DNA of 44,747 bases, taken from Candidatus Blautia excrementigallinarum (GTDB taxonomy: Bacteria > Bacillota > Clostridia > Lachnospirales > Lachnospiraceae). The DNA lies in assembly GCA_019119235.1 (NCBI GenBank), contig DWXL01000008.1:1-44747 (forward strand), read 5' to 3'. The notes under the pieces are model-generated. The model was not told the origin of the DNA and searched no databases. It was given only the letters and a program-made list of their open reading frames with translations. Both the position numbers and the translations under genes were made by a program. Below are positions 1 to 8,586 of this stretch, piece by piece. Within the stretch, counting starts at the first letter, position 1; every line of letters starts with the position of its first letter.

Positions 1-1848
1 GCTGGTAAGGGTAAGTTCTTTCATCGCCCTTGTGATCCCCACATAACAGAGCCTTCGCTCCTCCTCCATGTCAGAAGGATCTGCCGAAAACACGCTCATG
101 CTTCCGGGAAAAATGCCGTCCTCCATCCCGGCGAGGTACACGTTGGGAAATTCCAGTCCCTTGGCGCTGTGCAGCGTCATCAGGAGCACGTAATCCTGCC
201 CCGGATCCACCGTGTCGATATCCGCGATCAGCGCGATCTCCTCCAGAAATCCGGAGAGCGAGGCCTCTGCTCCCTCCGCGGATCTTAAGTCCTGATAGGA
301 CACGGTCTTGGAGATAAGCTCGTCGATATTCTCGATCCTTGCCCTGGATTCTTCCGTATCCTCCGCCTTCAGTTCATCCACATATCCGGTAAGGTCGATG
401 ATCTCCTCCAGGATTTCCTCCACCGTATAGGCCTGGGCCTTGCTCTTGAGAGACTGGATAAAAGATACGAAGCCTTTTATCTTCGACGCAGCCCTGCCGA
501 TGGACGGGATCTCCCCTGCGTTTTGCAGAGCCTCATAAAAGCTCATCTGCATGCTGTCCGCGTAATCCTGCACCCTGGTGATGGTCGTGGCTCCGATCCC
601 TCTTTTGGGAACGTTCAGGATCCTCTTTACCGCCAGATCGTCCGCGGCGTTGTCAACAGTCTTCATATAGCTGAGAAGATCCTTGATCTCTTTGCGGGCG
701 TAGAAATTCACTCCGCCCACGATCTTATACGGAATGTTTGCCAGCAGGCACTTTTCCTCGAAAAGACGGGACTGGGCGTTTGTTCGGTACAATACCGCGC
801 AGTCGCGGTACTGAAATCTCCCTTCCCGCCGTCCTTTCGCAATATCTCCCACCACATATTCCGCTTCCTCGAATCCGTTCATAAACTGTCGGAAATGGAT
901 CTTATCCCCTTCCGGATTCTCCGTCCACAGTCTCTTCGGTTTTCGCTCCGCGTTATTGGCGATCACTTCGTTGGCCGCGTTCAGTATGTTCTGGGTGGAA
1001 CGATAATTCTGTTCCAGGCGGATCACTTTGGCGCCGGGAAACACCCTCTCGAATCCCAGGATATTGCCGATATTGGCTCCCCGGAACTTGTAGATAGACT
1101 GGTCGTCGTCTCCCACCACGCAGAGGTTCTCATATTTGGAAGCCAGAAGACTGACGAATTTAAACTGGGCGGTATTGGTATCCTGGTACTCGTCCACCAT
1201 GATATAGCGGAATCTGTCCTGCCAGTATTCCAGCACTTCCCCGCATTTCTGGAACAGTTCCACCGTCTTCACGATCAGGTCGTCAAAATCCAGCGCGTTG
1301 TTCCGCCGGAGGGAGGCCTGATATTCCCTGTAGATCTCCGCGATCCTTTTCTCCCGGAAGTCGCCCCCGGCGTTCCGCTCCATATCATCCGGAGTGAGCA
1401 GCTCGTCTTTGGCGTGGGATATGGCCGCCAGGAGAGCCCGCTCCTTATACTGCTTCGTGTCCACGTCCAGCCTTCTGCACACGTCTTTCATCAGCGTTTT
1501 CTGGTCGTCTGTATCGTAGATGGTAAAATTGTTGTCGTATCCCAGCCGGTCGATATACCTGCGCAGGATCCGGACACAGGTGGAGTGGAAGGTGGATACC
1601 CAGACGCTTCCGCCGTCGTTCCCCACGATCTGGTCCACTCTTTCCCGCATCTCCTGGGCCGCCTTATTGGTAAAGGTAATCGCCAGGATATTCCAGGGAT
1701 TTACCCTTTTCTCTCCGATGAGATAGGCGATCCTGTGGGTGAGCACCCTCGTCTTGCCGGAGCCAGCCCCCGCAAGGATGAGAAGGGGACCTTCTGTATG
1801 GTAAACAGCTTTCTGCTGCATGTCGTTCAGTGTTTCATATATACTCAT
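1..1848 (-). CDS. pcrA: ATP-dependent DNA helicase PcrA/UvrD, C-terminus cut off by window edge
   Basis: Superfamily 1A 3'-5' DNA helicase for nucleotide-excision repair, rolling-circle replication and removal of RecA or stalled polymerases. I translated the minus strand directly: 616 codons are visible and the C-terminal 100 or so are missing. Seen in order: a Q-motif-like N-terminus (LNDMQQKAV), Walker A AGAGSGKT near residue 27, motif Ia ITFTNKAAQEM, Walker B with VDEYQDTN, motif III VVGDDDQSIYKFRGA, motif IV QNYRSTQNIL, motif V TLHSAKGLEFPNV and motif VI RRLCYVGITRA close to the edge. The ATG at 1848 follows an AGGAGA Shine-Dalgarno. It has its own promoter and lies downstream of the terminator that closes the alpha-galactoside operon. 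PcrA is preferred to UvrD or Rep because of the Gram-positive setting; the family call is firm. Confidence 0.96.
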   Translation of the reverse strand, partial: MSIYETLNDMQQKAVYHTEGPLLILAGAGSGKTRVLTHRIAYLIGEKRVNPWNILAITFTNKAAQEMRERVDQIVGNDGGSVWVSTFHSTCVRILRRYIDRLGYDNNFTIYDTDDQKTLMKDVCRRLDVDTKQYKERALLAAISHAKDELLTPDDMERNAGGDFREKRIAEIYREYQASLRRNNALDFDDLIVKTVELFQKCGEVLEYWQDRFRYIMVDEYQDTNTAQFKFVSLLASKYENLCVVGDDDQSIYKFRGANIGNILGFERVFPGAKVIRLEQNYRSTQNILNAANEVIANNAERKPKRLWTENPEGDKIHFRQFMNGFEEAEYVVGDIAKGRREGRFQYRDCAVLYRTNAQSRLFEEKCLLANIPYKIVGGVNFYARKEIKDLLSYMKTVDNAADDLAVKRILNVPKRGIGATTITRVQDYADSMQMSFYEALQNAGEIPSIGRAASKIKGFVSFIQSLKSKAQAYTVEEILEEIIDLTGYVDELKAEDTEESRARIENIDELISKTVSYQDLRSAEGAEASLSGFLEEIALIADIDTVDPGQDYVLLMTLHSAKGLEFPNVYLAGMEDGIFPGSMSVFSADPSDMEEERRLCYVGITRAMKELTLTS

Positions 1849-1981
1849 GTTCTCTCCTGTTTATCCTGAAACTCTTTTTTATTCTGTTTCTGTAACGCCA
1901 ATGCGCCAGGCGCCGCACGCTCTGCACACTGACGCCGGCGGCAGTGTATTTCCCTGCACACCTCCGCCGCGCATATGCTAC

Positions 1982-2010
1982 ATTATAACGGAAAACATCA
2001 GTTCCCACAA
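1982..2010 (-). promoter_or_regulatory. Sigma-A type promoter of pcrA
   Basis: Reading the minus strand, TTGTGG (2010-2005) is followed after 17 bases by a perfect TATAAT (1987-1982). Transcription would start near 1975, leaving a leader of about 127 bases, rich in G and C, before the pcrA start. I see no recognised leader family in it. The rest of the pcrA-aga gap (1849-2114) holds only this leader and the terminator at 2031-2083. Confidence 0.6.
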
Positions 2011-2030
2011 GTTCTGCCGCAAAATAATAT

Positions 2031-2083
2031 ACAAAACAGAAAAGCTGCTTCCCCGGCATAGAAATCTTCGCCGGAAAAGCAGC
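2031..2083 (-). terminator. Intrinsic terminator of the alpha-galactoside operon
   Basis: Inverted repeat GCTGCTT (2044-2050) with AAGCAGC (2077-2083), continued inward by CCGGC (2053-2057) with GCCGG (2070-2074) across a small internal loop. On the minus strand the 3' arm is followed by TTTTCTGTTTTG. It lies about 30 bases after the alpha-galactosidase stop and separates that operon from pcrA. Confidence 0.8.
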
Positions 2084-2114
2084 CGTGTCACTGTTTGCCT
2101 TACATGATTCCGTT

Positions 2115-4304
2115 TTATTTTCTCACGAAATGGAACATCCAGCTCTGGTATTCCTCTTTCGCCTCGGGAACAGGAAAACCACCGTGGATAAGCGCGCCTC
2201 CGGGATATACTTTTCCCTCCGCTTCATAGAGCACGCCCTCATCAAGTCCCCGGAGGAGCATTCTGGTGGGCGGATCGTTGGTCCTTGCTCTGGACGCCAC
2301 CACACAGAGAAGCGCTTCGCTTCCGTCCTCTTTCGCGAACTCCCAAGCAGCGTAATGCTCGTCCCTGGCAGGATCGGTCAGACGGTAATACCGGCCTTCC
2401 TGGATCAGGTCATAATATTCTTTAAACAGTGCGATCTGTTTTCTCACTTCGTCCTTCTCTTCTTCCGTGAGTTTGCCCGGGTCAAGTTCATAACCGAAGG
2501 TTCCCGCCATAGCCACCACCGCCCTTGTGTTAAGGGGAGTGGTTCTCCCGGTCTGGTGATTGGGGCAGGCGGAAACATGAGCTCCCATGGTGCTTACCGG
2601 ATAACAGAAGGAGGTTCCGTACTGGATCTCAAGACGCTCCACAGCGTCCGTATCGTCGCTGCACCAGATCTGCGGGGTATAATGCAGCATACCCGCGTCG
2701 AATCTTCCGCCGCCGCCGCTGCATCCTTCCAGAAGGATATCCGGATATCTCTTTCCCAGACGCTCCAGGAACTCGTAGAGTCCCAACACATATCTGTGGG
2801 GAACCTCTCCCTGCCGGTCGGCCGGAAGCTGCGCGGAGTAAACGTCGCTGATACTGCGGTTGAAATCCCACTTCAGATAATCCACTTTCGCTCTGTCAAG
2901 GACACTGCACATCTGATCAAAGATATAATCCCGCACGTCCGCTCTGGAAAAATCAAGGACCAGCTGATATCTTCCCCTCATGGGATTTCGTCCCGGAACC
3001 CGGAGCACCCAGTCGGGATGTTCCCGGTAGAGGCTGCTGTCCTCGGAGATCCCCTCCGGTTCATACCAGATACCGAACTTCAGCCCCATGGCATGGATTC
3101 TGTCGGAAAGCTCGGCGAGCGTACAGCCCAGCTTTTCCTCGTTTACATGCCAGTCTCCAAGGCCGCTGTTGTCCGTATCTCTGTTTCCGAACCAACCGTC
3201 GTCCATCACAAAAAGCTCCACGCCGAGATCCGCCGCCTTCTCCGCCATCCGGAGGAGTTTTTCGCCGGTAAAATCAAAGTACGTTCCTTCCCAGTTATTG
3301 ATAAGGACCGGTCTCCTTGCGTGTTTAAATCTTCCCCTGCAGAGATTGTTCCGGAAAGCCCTGTGATAAATATGGGTCAGCTTTTCAAAACCGCCGTCGC
3401 TGTACACCATGGCCGCTTCCGGAGCCCAGAAGCTCTCTCCCGGTTCCAGTTTAAAGGAAAAGTTCTCCGGATGGATCCCCATCAGTACTCTCGTCTGATC
3501 AAACTGGTCCTTCTCCGCCTCGGCCAGGAAATTCCCGCTGTAGAGAAGGGAAAATCCATAGCACTCTCCCTGCGTCTCGGTTGTATTTCTGTCAGAAAGC
3601 ATGACAAAGGGATTGTACTGGTGGCTGGAGGCGCCTCTCAGGCTTCCCACCGCCTGAACGCCATGATGAACGGCAGTTCTGGAAAGCTGCCGTTCCATCT
3701 CGTGTTTTCCGTAAAATGTGATCCAGTCGTAGTTTCCATAGGGCTTATCCAGACACATGGACATCACACGTTCCAGGAAAACAGGGGCGGCGCCCCTGTT
3801 TTCCACGCACACTGCCCTGGTGATCAGATCCAGATCCTCCAGAACACCGTAATAAAGTTTCACACACACATCTTCTACATCGTCTTTCATGGTGATCACC
3901 AGGGTATCCGCCCGGTTCCCGTCCTCCGCGTAGATGGAGGGAAGCCCCGGGATCCTGTACTTGCCTTCCAGGATCTCGAAGTCTTTCACACGCAGTTCCA
4001 GCGCCCTGGCTCCTGTCTGGTATCTCACAGACAGGGCGCTCTGCCGGTAATCACCGCTTCCAAAGCAGGAATACTCCTGGGGAAGCGTATCCAGAGAATA
4101 GGTTCTGTCGTTGCCCGCCTGATAGGGATTTCCGGAAAAACCGTGATCCCTTCTCTGGATCAGATAGGAATAGTCAAAAATCTCTGTTTTTTTTCCGTAA
4201 TAGGTATGAAGCAGAACTCCGTACTGGTCTGTCTTCATCTGATACATACTGGTTTTCGTACACAGTGTAAATAAGGATTTCTGTTCGTTGAGTACTATTG
4301 ACAT
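2115..4304 (-). CDS. Alpha-galactosidase, glycoside hydrolase family 36
   Basis: Hydrolyses terminal alpha-1,6-galactosyl residues of raffinose, stachyose, melibiose and similar plant sugars. The protein has 729 residues, the usual size of bacterial GH36 (AgaA, RafA, MelA). Family motifs: KWDFNRS with the predicted nucleophile Asp480, CSGGGGRFDAGM near 530, and SDDTD at 549-553 with the predicted acid/base Asp550. Their spacing agrees with characterised Lactobacillus enzymes. No signal peptide is seen, so the enzyme should be cytoplasmic and act on imported oligosaccharide. The ATG follows AAGGAGA. It is the last gene of the operon after a binding protein and two permeases. Preference for raffinose over melibiose cannot be read from sequence. 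Confidence 0.95.
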   Translation of the reverse strand: MSIVLNEQKSLFTLCTKTSMYQMKTDQYGVLLHTYYGKKTEIFDYSYLIQRRDHGFSGNPYQAGNDRTYSLDTLPQEYSCFGSGDYRQSALSVRYQTGARALELRVKDFEILEGKYRIPGLPSIYAEDGNRADTLVITMKDDVEDVCVKLYYGVLEDLDLITRAVCVENRGAAPVFLERVMSMCLDKPYGNYDWITFYGKHEMERQLSRTAVHHGVQAVGSLRGASSHQYNPFVMLSDRNTTETQGECYGFSLLYSGNFLAEAEKDQFDQTRVLMGIHPENFSFKLEPGESFWAPEAAMVYSDGGFEKLTHIYHRAFRNNLCRGRFKHARRPVLINNWEGTYFDFTGEKLLRMAEKAADLGVELFVMDDGWFGNRDTDNSGLGDWHVNEEKLGCTLAELSDRIHAMGLKFGIWYEPEGISEDSSLYREHPDWVLRVPGRNPMRGRYQLVLDFSRADVRDYIFDQMCSVLDRAKVDYLKWDFNRSISDVYSAQLPADRQGEVPHRYVLGLYEFLERLGKRYPDILLEGCSGGGGRFDAGMLHYTPQIWCSDDTDAVERLEIQYGTSFCYPVSTMGAHVSACPNHQTGRTTPLNTRAVVAMAGTFGYELDPGKLTEEEKDEVRKQIALFKEYYDLIQEGRYYRLTDPARDEHYAAWEFAKEDGSEALLCVVASRARTNDPPTRMLLRGLDEGVLYEAEGKVYPGGALIHGGFPVPEAKEEYQSWMFHFVRK

Positions 4305-4373
4305 CGTCTTCTCCTTTATACTGGAATTTTTATGATCAATCCACTCCAGCCTGCATACGCAACTCCGGCATAC

Positions 4374-5225
4374 TTATTTTACAGCGCCGTTTACCACACC
4401 GTTCAGGATCTGTTTCTGGCATACCAGATAGAAGATCAGGATCGGGATCAGCGCCAGCAGGTAGGACGCGAACGCCAGGTTATAGTTTGTACCAAACTGG
4501 GTCTGGAAATTCAGCTGTGCCAGAGGCAGGGTGTTTTTTCCTGTGCCGGACATGATAACAAGGGGTGTCATAACGTCGTTCCAGGTTCCCAGCGCTGTGA
4601 GTACGGCTACCGTGGCATGCATGGGTTTCATAATGGGGAAGATAATGCTCCAGTATGTTTTCCATGTGCTTGCGCCGTCCACTTTGGCGGCCTCTTCCAG
4701 TGCCAGCGGTATGTTTTTCAGATAACCGGAGTACAGAAGCAGGTTCATCGGCATATAGAATACCACATAAAGAACGATTACACCAGCCCTGTTTCCGATT
4801 CCCATCTGTGACGTCTGTTTTACCAGAGGCATCATCAGGATCGCGAAGGGTACGAACATACCGCTTACGATATAAAGGTATGAAAATTTATAAAATTTGC
4901 TGTGCCCCATGTTTCTTCCGATGGCATATCCGGCCAGCGAATGAAGGAGGATAGCGATCACCACGGTCAGGATCGTGATCAGAAGAGAGTTTCCAAGGGA
5001 GTTCCAGAAGTCCGTGACTTCCATCGCCTGGGTAAAGTTGCTGAGGCTCCATTTGGACGGGAAGGAAAGCGCTCCCGCAATATCGTTTGTCATTTCCGTC
5101 GGCTGTTTAAAGGCAATAATCACTGCCATGTACAGCGGGAAGAAAATTGTGATACATCCGATGATCAGCAGAATGGTAACCGGCCAGTTGGTTCCGCCGA
5201 CCCCATGACTTTTCTTTTTCATCAT
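4374..5225 (-). CDS. CUT1 sugar ABC transporter permease, MalG/RafG-like
   Basis: Inner-membrane permease of a carbohydrate ABC importer, 283 residues. It has about six hydrophobic segments and the MalG-type EAA loop near residue 190 (EEAAKVDGASTWKTYWSII), which contacts the ATPase. The N-terminus is basic and enters a first membrane segment near residues 16-38. It overlaps the upstream permease gene by four bases (ATGA), so translation is probably coupled. The genetic context (GH36 enzyme, AraC regulator) points to alpha-galactosides of the raffinose family. No ATPase gene is present in the locus. Confidence 0.92.
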   Translation of the reverse strand: MMKKKSHGVGGTNWPVTILLIIGCITIFFPLYMAVIIAFKQPTEMTNDIAGALSFPSKWSLSNFTQAMEVTDFWNSLGNSLLITILTVVIAILLHSLAGYAIGRNMGHSKFYKFSYLYIVSGMFVPFAILMMPLVKQTSQMGIGNRAGVIVLYVVFYMPMNLLLYSGYLKNIPLALEEAAKVDGASTWKTYWSIIFPIMKPMHATVAVLTALGTWNDVMTPLVIMSGTGKNTLPLAQLNFQTQFGTNYNLAFASYLLALIPILIFYLVCQKQILNGVVNGAVK

Positions 5226-6103
5226 AACTGCTCCTCCTTCTTATTCATAAACGAAAGCTGGAACACAGAGATCGCCACGATCACTACGAAGAACAGTACC
5301 GCATTGGCGCTCTGGAAGCCGAACTGTCCGCCGTCCATACCGTTTCTGTAGATCAGGTAGGAGATAGATTCCGTACTCTGTGCGGGACCGCCTTTGGTCA
5401 ACGCCATGATCTGGTCGAAAGCCATCAGGAAGTTCTTCATGCAGAGTACCATGTTAATGGTGAAAAACGGGATGATCAGAGGGAAGGTCAGGCTTTTGAA
5501 CTTCGTCCAGCCTGTAGCCCCATCGATGGAACCGGCCTCATAAACATCCTCCGGCACTGTCTGCAGACCAGAAATATAAATAATGGTGTTCATCGCTATG
5601 GACTGCCATGCGGCAACGATCACAATAGCGAACCATGCGGTTTTGGTGCTCGCCAGCATACTTCCGCTGAGGGCTTCGATGCCCAGAGCCTGTCCCACAG
5701 CGGGGATGATGTAGGTAAAAATAAAGCTGAAGATATAACCTACAACCAGTCCGCCCAGAACGTTGGGGATAAAGTAGATGCCTCGCAGCGCGCTCTTCGC
5801 GCGGATCTTGCTGTTCAGTCCCAGCGCCAGGATCAGGCTGACCACGTTAACAATGATCGTTGAGACAATGGCAAACTTAAAGGTAAACAGATAGGATTTT
5901 CCCACGCGGGCGTCCTGGAACAGATCGATATAGTTCCGGAATCCTACCCATTCATAACTTCCATATCCTTTGAAGTTGGTAAAACTGTAAATAAAACCTT
6001 TGATCAGAGGCAGTGTGTTAAATGCGAAAAACAGCACCAGGATCGGGATTGTGATCAGAAGAAACGTGCGTTTTCTTTCATTGCCCTTTGCCTTATCCAT
6101 CAT
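5222..6103 (-). CDS. CUT1 sugar ABC transporter permease, MalF/RafF-like
   Basis: Partner permease, 293 residues, with an N-terminal membrane segment (LLITIPILVLFFAF) and an EAA loop near residue 195 (YEAGSIDGATGWTKFKSLTF). The loop sequence is typical of the MalF-type half of CUT1 importers and the following gene supplies the MalG-type half. Its start overlaps the end of the binding-protein gene by four bases and its stop overlaps the next permease by four, making a tightly coupled block. Substrate assignment to raffinose-type sugars is inferred from the neighbouring alpha-galactosidase. Confidence 0.92.
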   Translation of the reverse strand: MMDKAKGNERKRTFLLITIPILVLFFAFNTLPLIKGFIYSFTNFKGYGSYEWVGFRNYIDLFQDARVGKSYLFTFKFAIVSTIIVNVVSLILALGLNSKIRAKSALRGIYFIPNVLGGLVVGYIFSFIFTYIIPAVGQALGIEALSGSMLASTKTAWFAIVIVAAWQSIAMNTIIYISGLQTVPEDVYEAGSIDGATGWTKFKSLTFPLIIPFFTINMVLCMKNFLMAFDQIMALTKGGPAQSTESISYLIYRNGMDGGQFGFQSANAVLFFVVIVAISVFQLSFMNKKEEQL

Positions 6104-7398
6104 GATTCCTCTCCTCCTTCCCCGTGTTCTGCTTCATACTCCTGAACCTTGCGGATCAGGTCACGGTTGTAGCGCGCCCAGTCAGTGTCAAACTTCTCAA
6201 GGAATGCGTCTGTATCCCCGTCCATGATATAAGTCTGGATCATGGCATCCACCGCCATCTCTGTGGGATAATGATGATCCTGATAGTCAACCATCTTACC
6301 TTCTTCGATATACTCTGTCATGCCTTCCAGCTGCTCCGGAAGATTGAACTCACCCTCTTTACAGGGGATCGCGTTCTGATCGTCCAGATAGATCTGGATA
6401 TTCTCATCTTCCATCATAAAACGGAGCACCTCGTAGGCTGCTTCTTTGTTCTCGCAGTCTTCCATCACAGAAAACAGAAGGTCGACGCCGGAGTTGAGGA
6501 CCTGTCCCTCCGCCTCGTCGTTTGCCGGGAATACAAAGGAATCGATGTTCATATCCGGGTTTACGGACAGGATCTGCGGAACCGCGTAGCTTCCGATGCA
6601 GTACATCGCGGATTCGCCTCTGGCGAATGCGGTACACGCGTCGTTGTAGCTGTAAGCTGTGGGATCGGGCTGCGCGTAGGGCAGAAGCTGAAGGATCTTC
6701 TCCGCAGTCTCCCTGTATTCTTCCGCAAAAGTGGTCTCGCCCCTGTTCACCTGCTGGCATACATCCGCCGGCGCAAGATCGCAGGCCATAGCGTTCCACG
6801 GCGCCAGACAGGTCCAGGTATCCTTGAACCCAAAGTACAGCGGCTGCTGGCCGGAAGCCTGGATGGTATCGAGAAGCGTCAGGAATTCATCCCATGTGGT
6901 GGGAATCTCCCATCCGTTCTCCTCAAACATATCTTTGTTGTAAAGAATGCCGGCGGCGTTGGCCACATAGGGAACCGCGTATGTACCTTCTGTGGGTACG
7001 AATTCCAAATTCTCGAGAATATCCAGATAGGACTGCTTCACATCCGCGAGGCCGTCAAAATCCGAGATATCCATGAGCATGTCGGAATCCAGGAAGTTGG
7101 AGTAGTTGATATCTCCTCCGATACCGATGATGTCCGGCTGGTCTTCCTTGATAAAACGTGTCTTCAGAATCGTCATGGCTTCATTGGGCGACTCGATGGT
7201 CAGCTCAATGTCGTCGTGGGTGGCATTGAACTTCTCTTCCATCTGCTCAAAAGCCTTGACGGCTTCCGGCTTGTACTGGACCATCTCGATCTGGACTTTC
7301 CCGCTGTCTGAGGAAGAATCCCCGCATCCTGTCAGCGCGACTCCCGCACCCAGAACCACGGCGCCAAGTCCCACGGCAACTAATGCTTGTTTTTTCAT
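6100..7398 (-). CDS. Sugar-binding lipoprotein of the alpha-galactoside ABC transporter
   Basis: Extracellular solute-binding protein, family 1 (MalE/MsmE/RafE type), 432 residues. The N-terminus is a lipoprotein signal: basic MKKQ, a hydrophobic stretch, then lipobox LTGC with Cys25, followed by a Ser/Asp/Gly linker. The mature part carries the usual cluster B pattern (AFEQMEEKFNATHDDIEL, later YAVPYVANAAGILYNKDMF). First gene of the operon, with SD GGAGAAG before the ATG and a good promoter upstream. It should capture alpha-galactosides at the cell surface and deliver them to the two permeases. Confidence 0.94.
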   Translation of the reverse strand: MKKQALVAVGLGAVVLGAGVALTGCGDSSSDSGKVQIEMVQYKPEAVKAFEQMEEKFNATHDDIELTIESPNEAMTILKTRFIKEDQPDIIGIGGDINYSNFLDSDMLMDISDFDGLADVKQSYLDILENLEFVPTEGTYAVPYVANAAGILYNKDMFEENGWEIPTTWDEFLTLLDTIQASGQQPLYFGFKDTWTCLAPWNAMACDLAPADVCQQVNRGETTFAEEYRETAEKILQLLPYAQPDPTAYSYNDACTAFARGESAMYCIGSYAVPQILSVNPDMNIDSFVFPANDEAEGQVLNSGVDLLFSVMEDCENKEAAYEVLRFMMEDENIQIYLDDQNAIPCKEGEFNLPEQLEGMTEYIEEGKMVDYQDHHYPTEMAVDAMIQTYIMDGDTDAFLEKFDTDWARYNRDLIRKVQEYEAEHGEGGEES

Positions 7399-7437
7399 TG
7401 CTCTTCTCCTTTCCCTCTATCAATATTCGGTAAACTT

Positions 7438-7466
7438 ATTGTAGCATTGGCCTGTTCCACTGTAAA
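7438..7466 (-). promoter_or_regulatory. Promoter of the alpha-galactoside operon
   Basis: Minus strand TTTACA (7466-7461), 17-base spacer, TACAAT (7443-7438). Predicted start near 7431, giving a leader of about 33 bases before the binding-protein ATG at 7398. The likely operator for the divergent AraC regulator lies upstream of it in the 245-base intergenic region, but I cannot identify the site with confidence. Confidence 0.7.
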
Positions 7467-7517
7467 TATTTCTACGGGTTTCGTTTTATACCCAAATGCT
7501 GTTTTTCAAGAAAATAG

Positions 7518-7547
7518 TTGAAGTTACTACTCATAATGATATATAAT
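7518..7547 (+). promoter_or_regulatory. Promoter of the AraC-type regulator gene
   Basis: TTGAAG (7518-7523), 18-base spacer, TATAAT (7542-7547). The leader of about 90 bases is extremely A/T rich and contains ATTTTTTTGT twice, 12 bases apart (7582-7591 and 7594-7603). The nonamer ACTCATAAT occurs in the promoter spacer (7529-7537) and again just before the Shine-Dalgarno (7609-7617). Confidence 0.55.
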
Positions 7548-7643
7548 AATATAAAAGCGGCAAATTTCGTTTATTTTGTACATTTTTTTGTCGATTTTTT
7601 TGTATAAAACTCATAATTCAGGTTTTTGCAGGGAGAAATAAAT

Positions 7644-8495
7644 ATGGATAAATTCGCTTTTCACATTTTTTCGGACGACCGCTTTATGGATCTCACTCTG
7701 TACCAGTACGGCTACGAGAAATGCCAGCCCCTTCATTCTTTCGGTCCGGCTGTAAGGAACCATTATCTCTTTCACTATATCGTCTCGGGAAAGGGTACCC
7801 TGTCGGTGGACCACAATAATGTATCCCGGGAATATCCGCTCCAGGGCGGCGCCGGCTTTCTCATTGAGCCCGGAAGGATCACCACCTACACCGCGGACCT
7901 TCACGATCCGTGGGAATACTGCTGGATCGAGTTTGACGGTCTGAAGGCAAGGGAGATCCTTGAGGGAGCGGGACTGTCTTCCGACTCGCCGGTCTTCACT
8001 CCCCAGACAGAGCAGGCCGGGGAAATCCTCCGTAAAGAAATGGTGTATCTTTCTTCCTGCAGCGTGTCCTCCTCCTATCATCTGATCGGGCACCTGTTTC
8101 TGGTCATGGACGCGATCCTTACCGGAGCCGCCACCCGCAGGAAAACACAGAACGGAAAAAGGACACAGTTCTACACCAATGAGGCAATCTCGTTTATCTA
8201 CGCGAATTACGCGCTTCCCATAACCGTGGAGGATATAGCGAAACGGCTGAATCTGGACAGAAGTTATTTCGGCAAGATTTTCAGAGAGACCATGGGACAG
8301 TCCCCCCAGGAATTTCTGATCCGCTACCGGATGTCAAAAGCCGCCGAACTTCTCAAAACAACCGACATTTCGATCAAAGACATCAGCGTCAAAGTGGGCT
8401 ATCCCAACCAGCTCCATTTTTCCAGAGCTTTTAAGAATGTGTACGATCAGTCTCCCCGCAGTTACCGCCAGAATAACAGGATCATAAAATCCTGA
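7644..8495 (+). CDS. AraC family transcriptional regulator of the alpha-galactoside operon
   Basis: Sugar-responsive regulator of 283 residues from the ATG at 7644, which sits 8 bases after GGGAG. A longer reading from a TTG at 7626 would run over that ribosome site and is rejected. The N-terminal half is a cupin-like AraC effector domain (HYIVSGKGTLSVD, FLIEPGRITTYTAD, WEYCWIEFDG). The C-terminal 100 residues form the two helix-turn-helix motifs of the AraC fold (ITVEDIAKRLNLDRSYFGKIF, then ISIKDISVKVGYPNQLHFS and FKNVYDQSPRSYR). It is divergent from the transporter operon, like MsmR/RafR-type activators. That it activates in response to raffinose or melibiose is inference. Confidence 0.93.
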   Translation: MDKFAFHIFSDDRFMDLTLYQYGYEKCQPLHSFGPAVRNHYLFHYIVSGKGTLSVDHNNVSREYPLQGGAGFLIEPGRITTYTADLHDPWEYCWIEFDGLKAREILEGAGLSSDSPVFTPQTEQAGEILRKEMVYLSSCSVSSSYHLIGHLFLVMDAILTGAATRRKTQNGKRTQFYTNEAISFIYANYALPITVEDIAKRLNLDRSYFGKIFRETMGQSPQEFLIRYRMSKAAELLKTTDISIKDISVKVGYPNQLHFSRAFKNVYDQSPRSYRQNNRIIKS

Positions 8496-8536
8496 AAGCA
8501 AAACGACACAAAACCGCAGGGCAGGACAAAAAAATG

Positions 8537-8565
8537 TTTACAAGTAGTTTTGAAAACTATATAAT
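8537..8565 (+). promoter_or_regulatory. Promoter of the DUF1836 gene
   Basis: TTTACA (8537-8542), 17-base spacer, TATAAT (8560-8565): close to ideal. The start of transcription, near 8572, falls on the Shine-Dalgarno itself, so the leader is only about 15 bases. Confidence 0.75.
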
Positions 8566-8586
8566 AGAGCAGAGGTGATAAAGGAA

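Noticed and set aside
523-1869. Long plus-strand open frame of 448 codons
   Set aside because: It is the complement of pcrA, which shows all helicase motifs on the minus strand; the plus-strand translation has no recognisable family.
2085-4274. Plus-strand open frame of 729 codons opposite the alpha-galactosidase
   Set aside because: The GH36 motifs and ribosome site are on the minus strand. The plus frame stays open only because of codon bias.
6124-7311. Plus-strand open frame opposite the sugar-binding protein
   Set aside because: No ribosome site or family match; a shadow of a clear lipoprotein gene.
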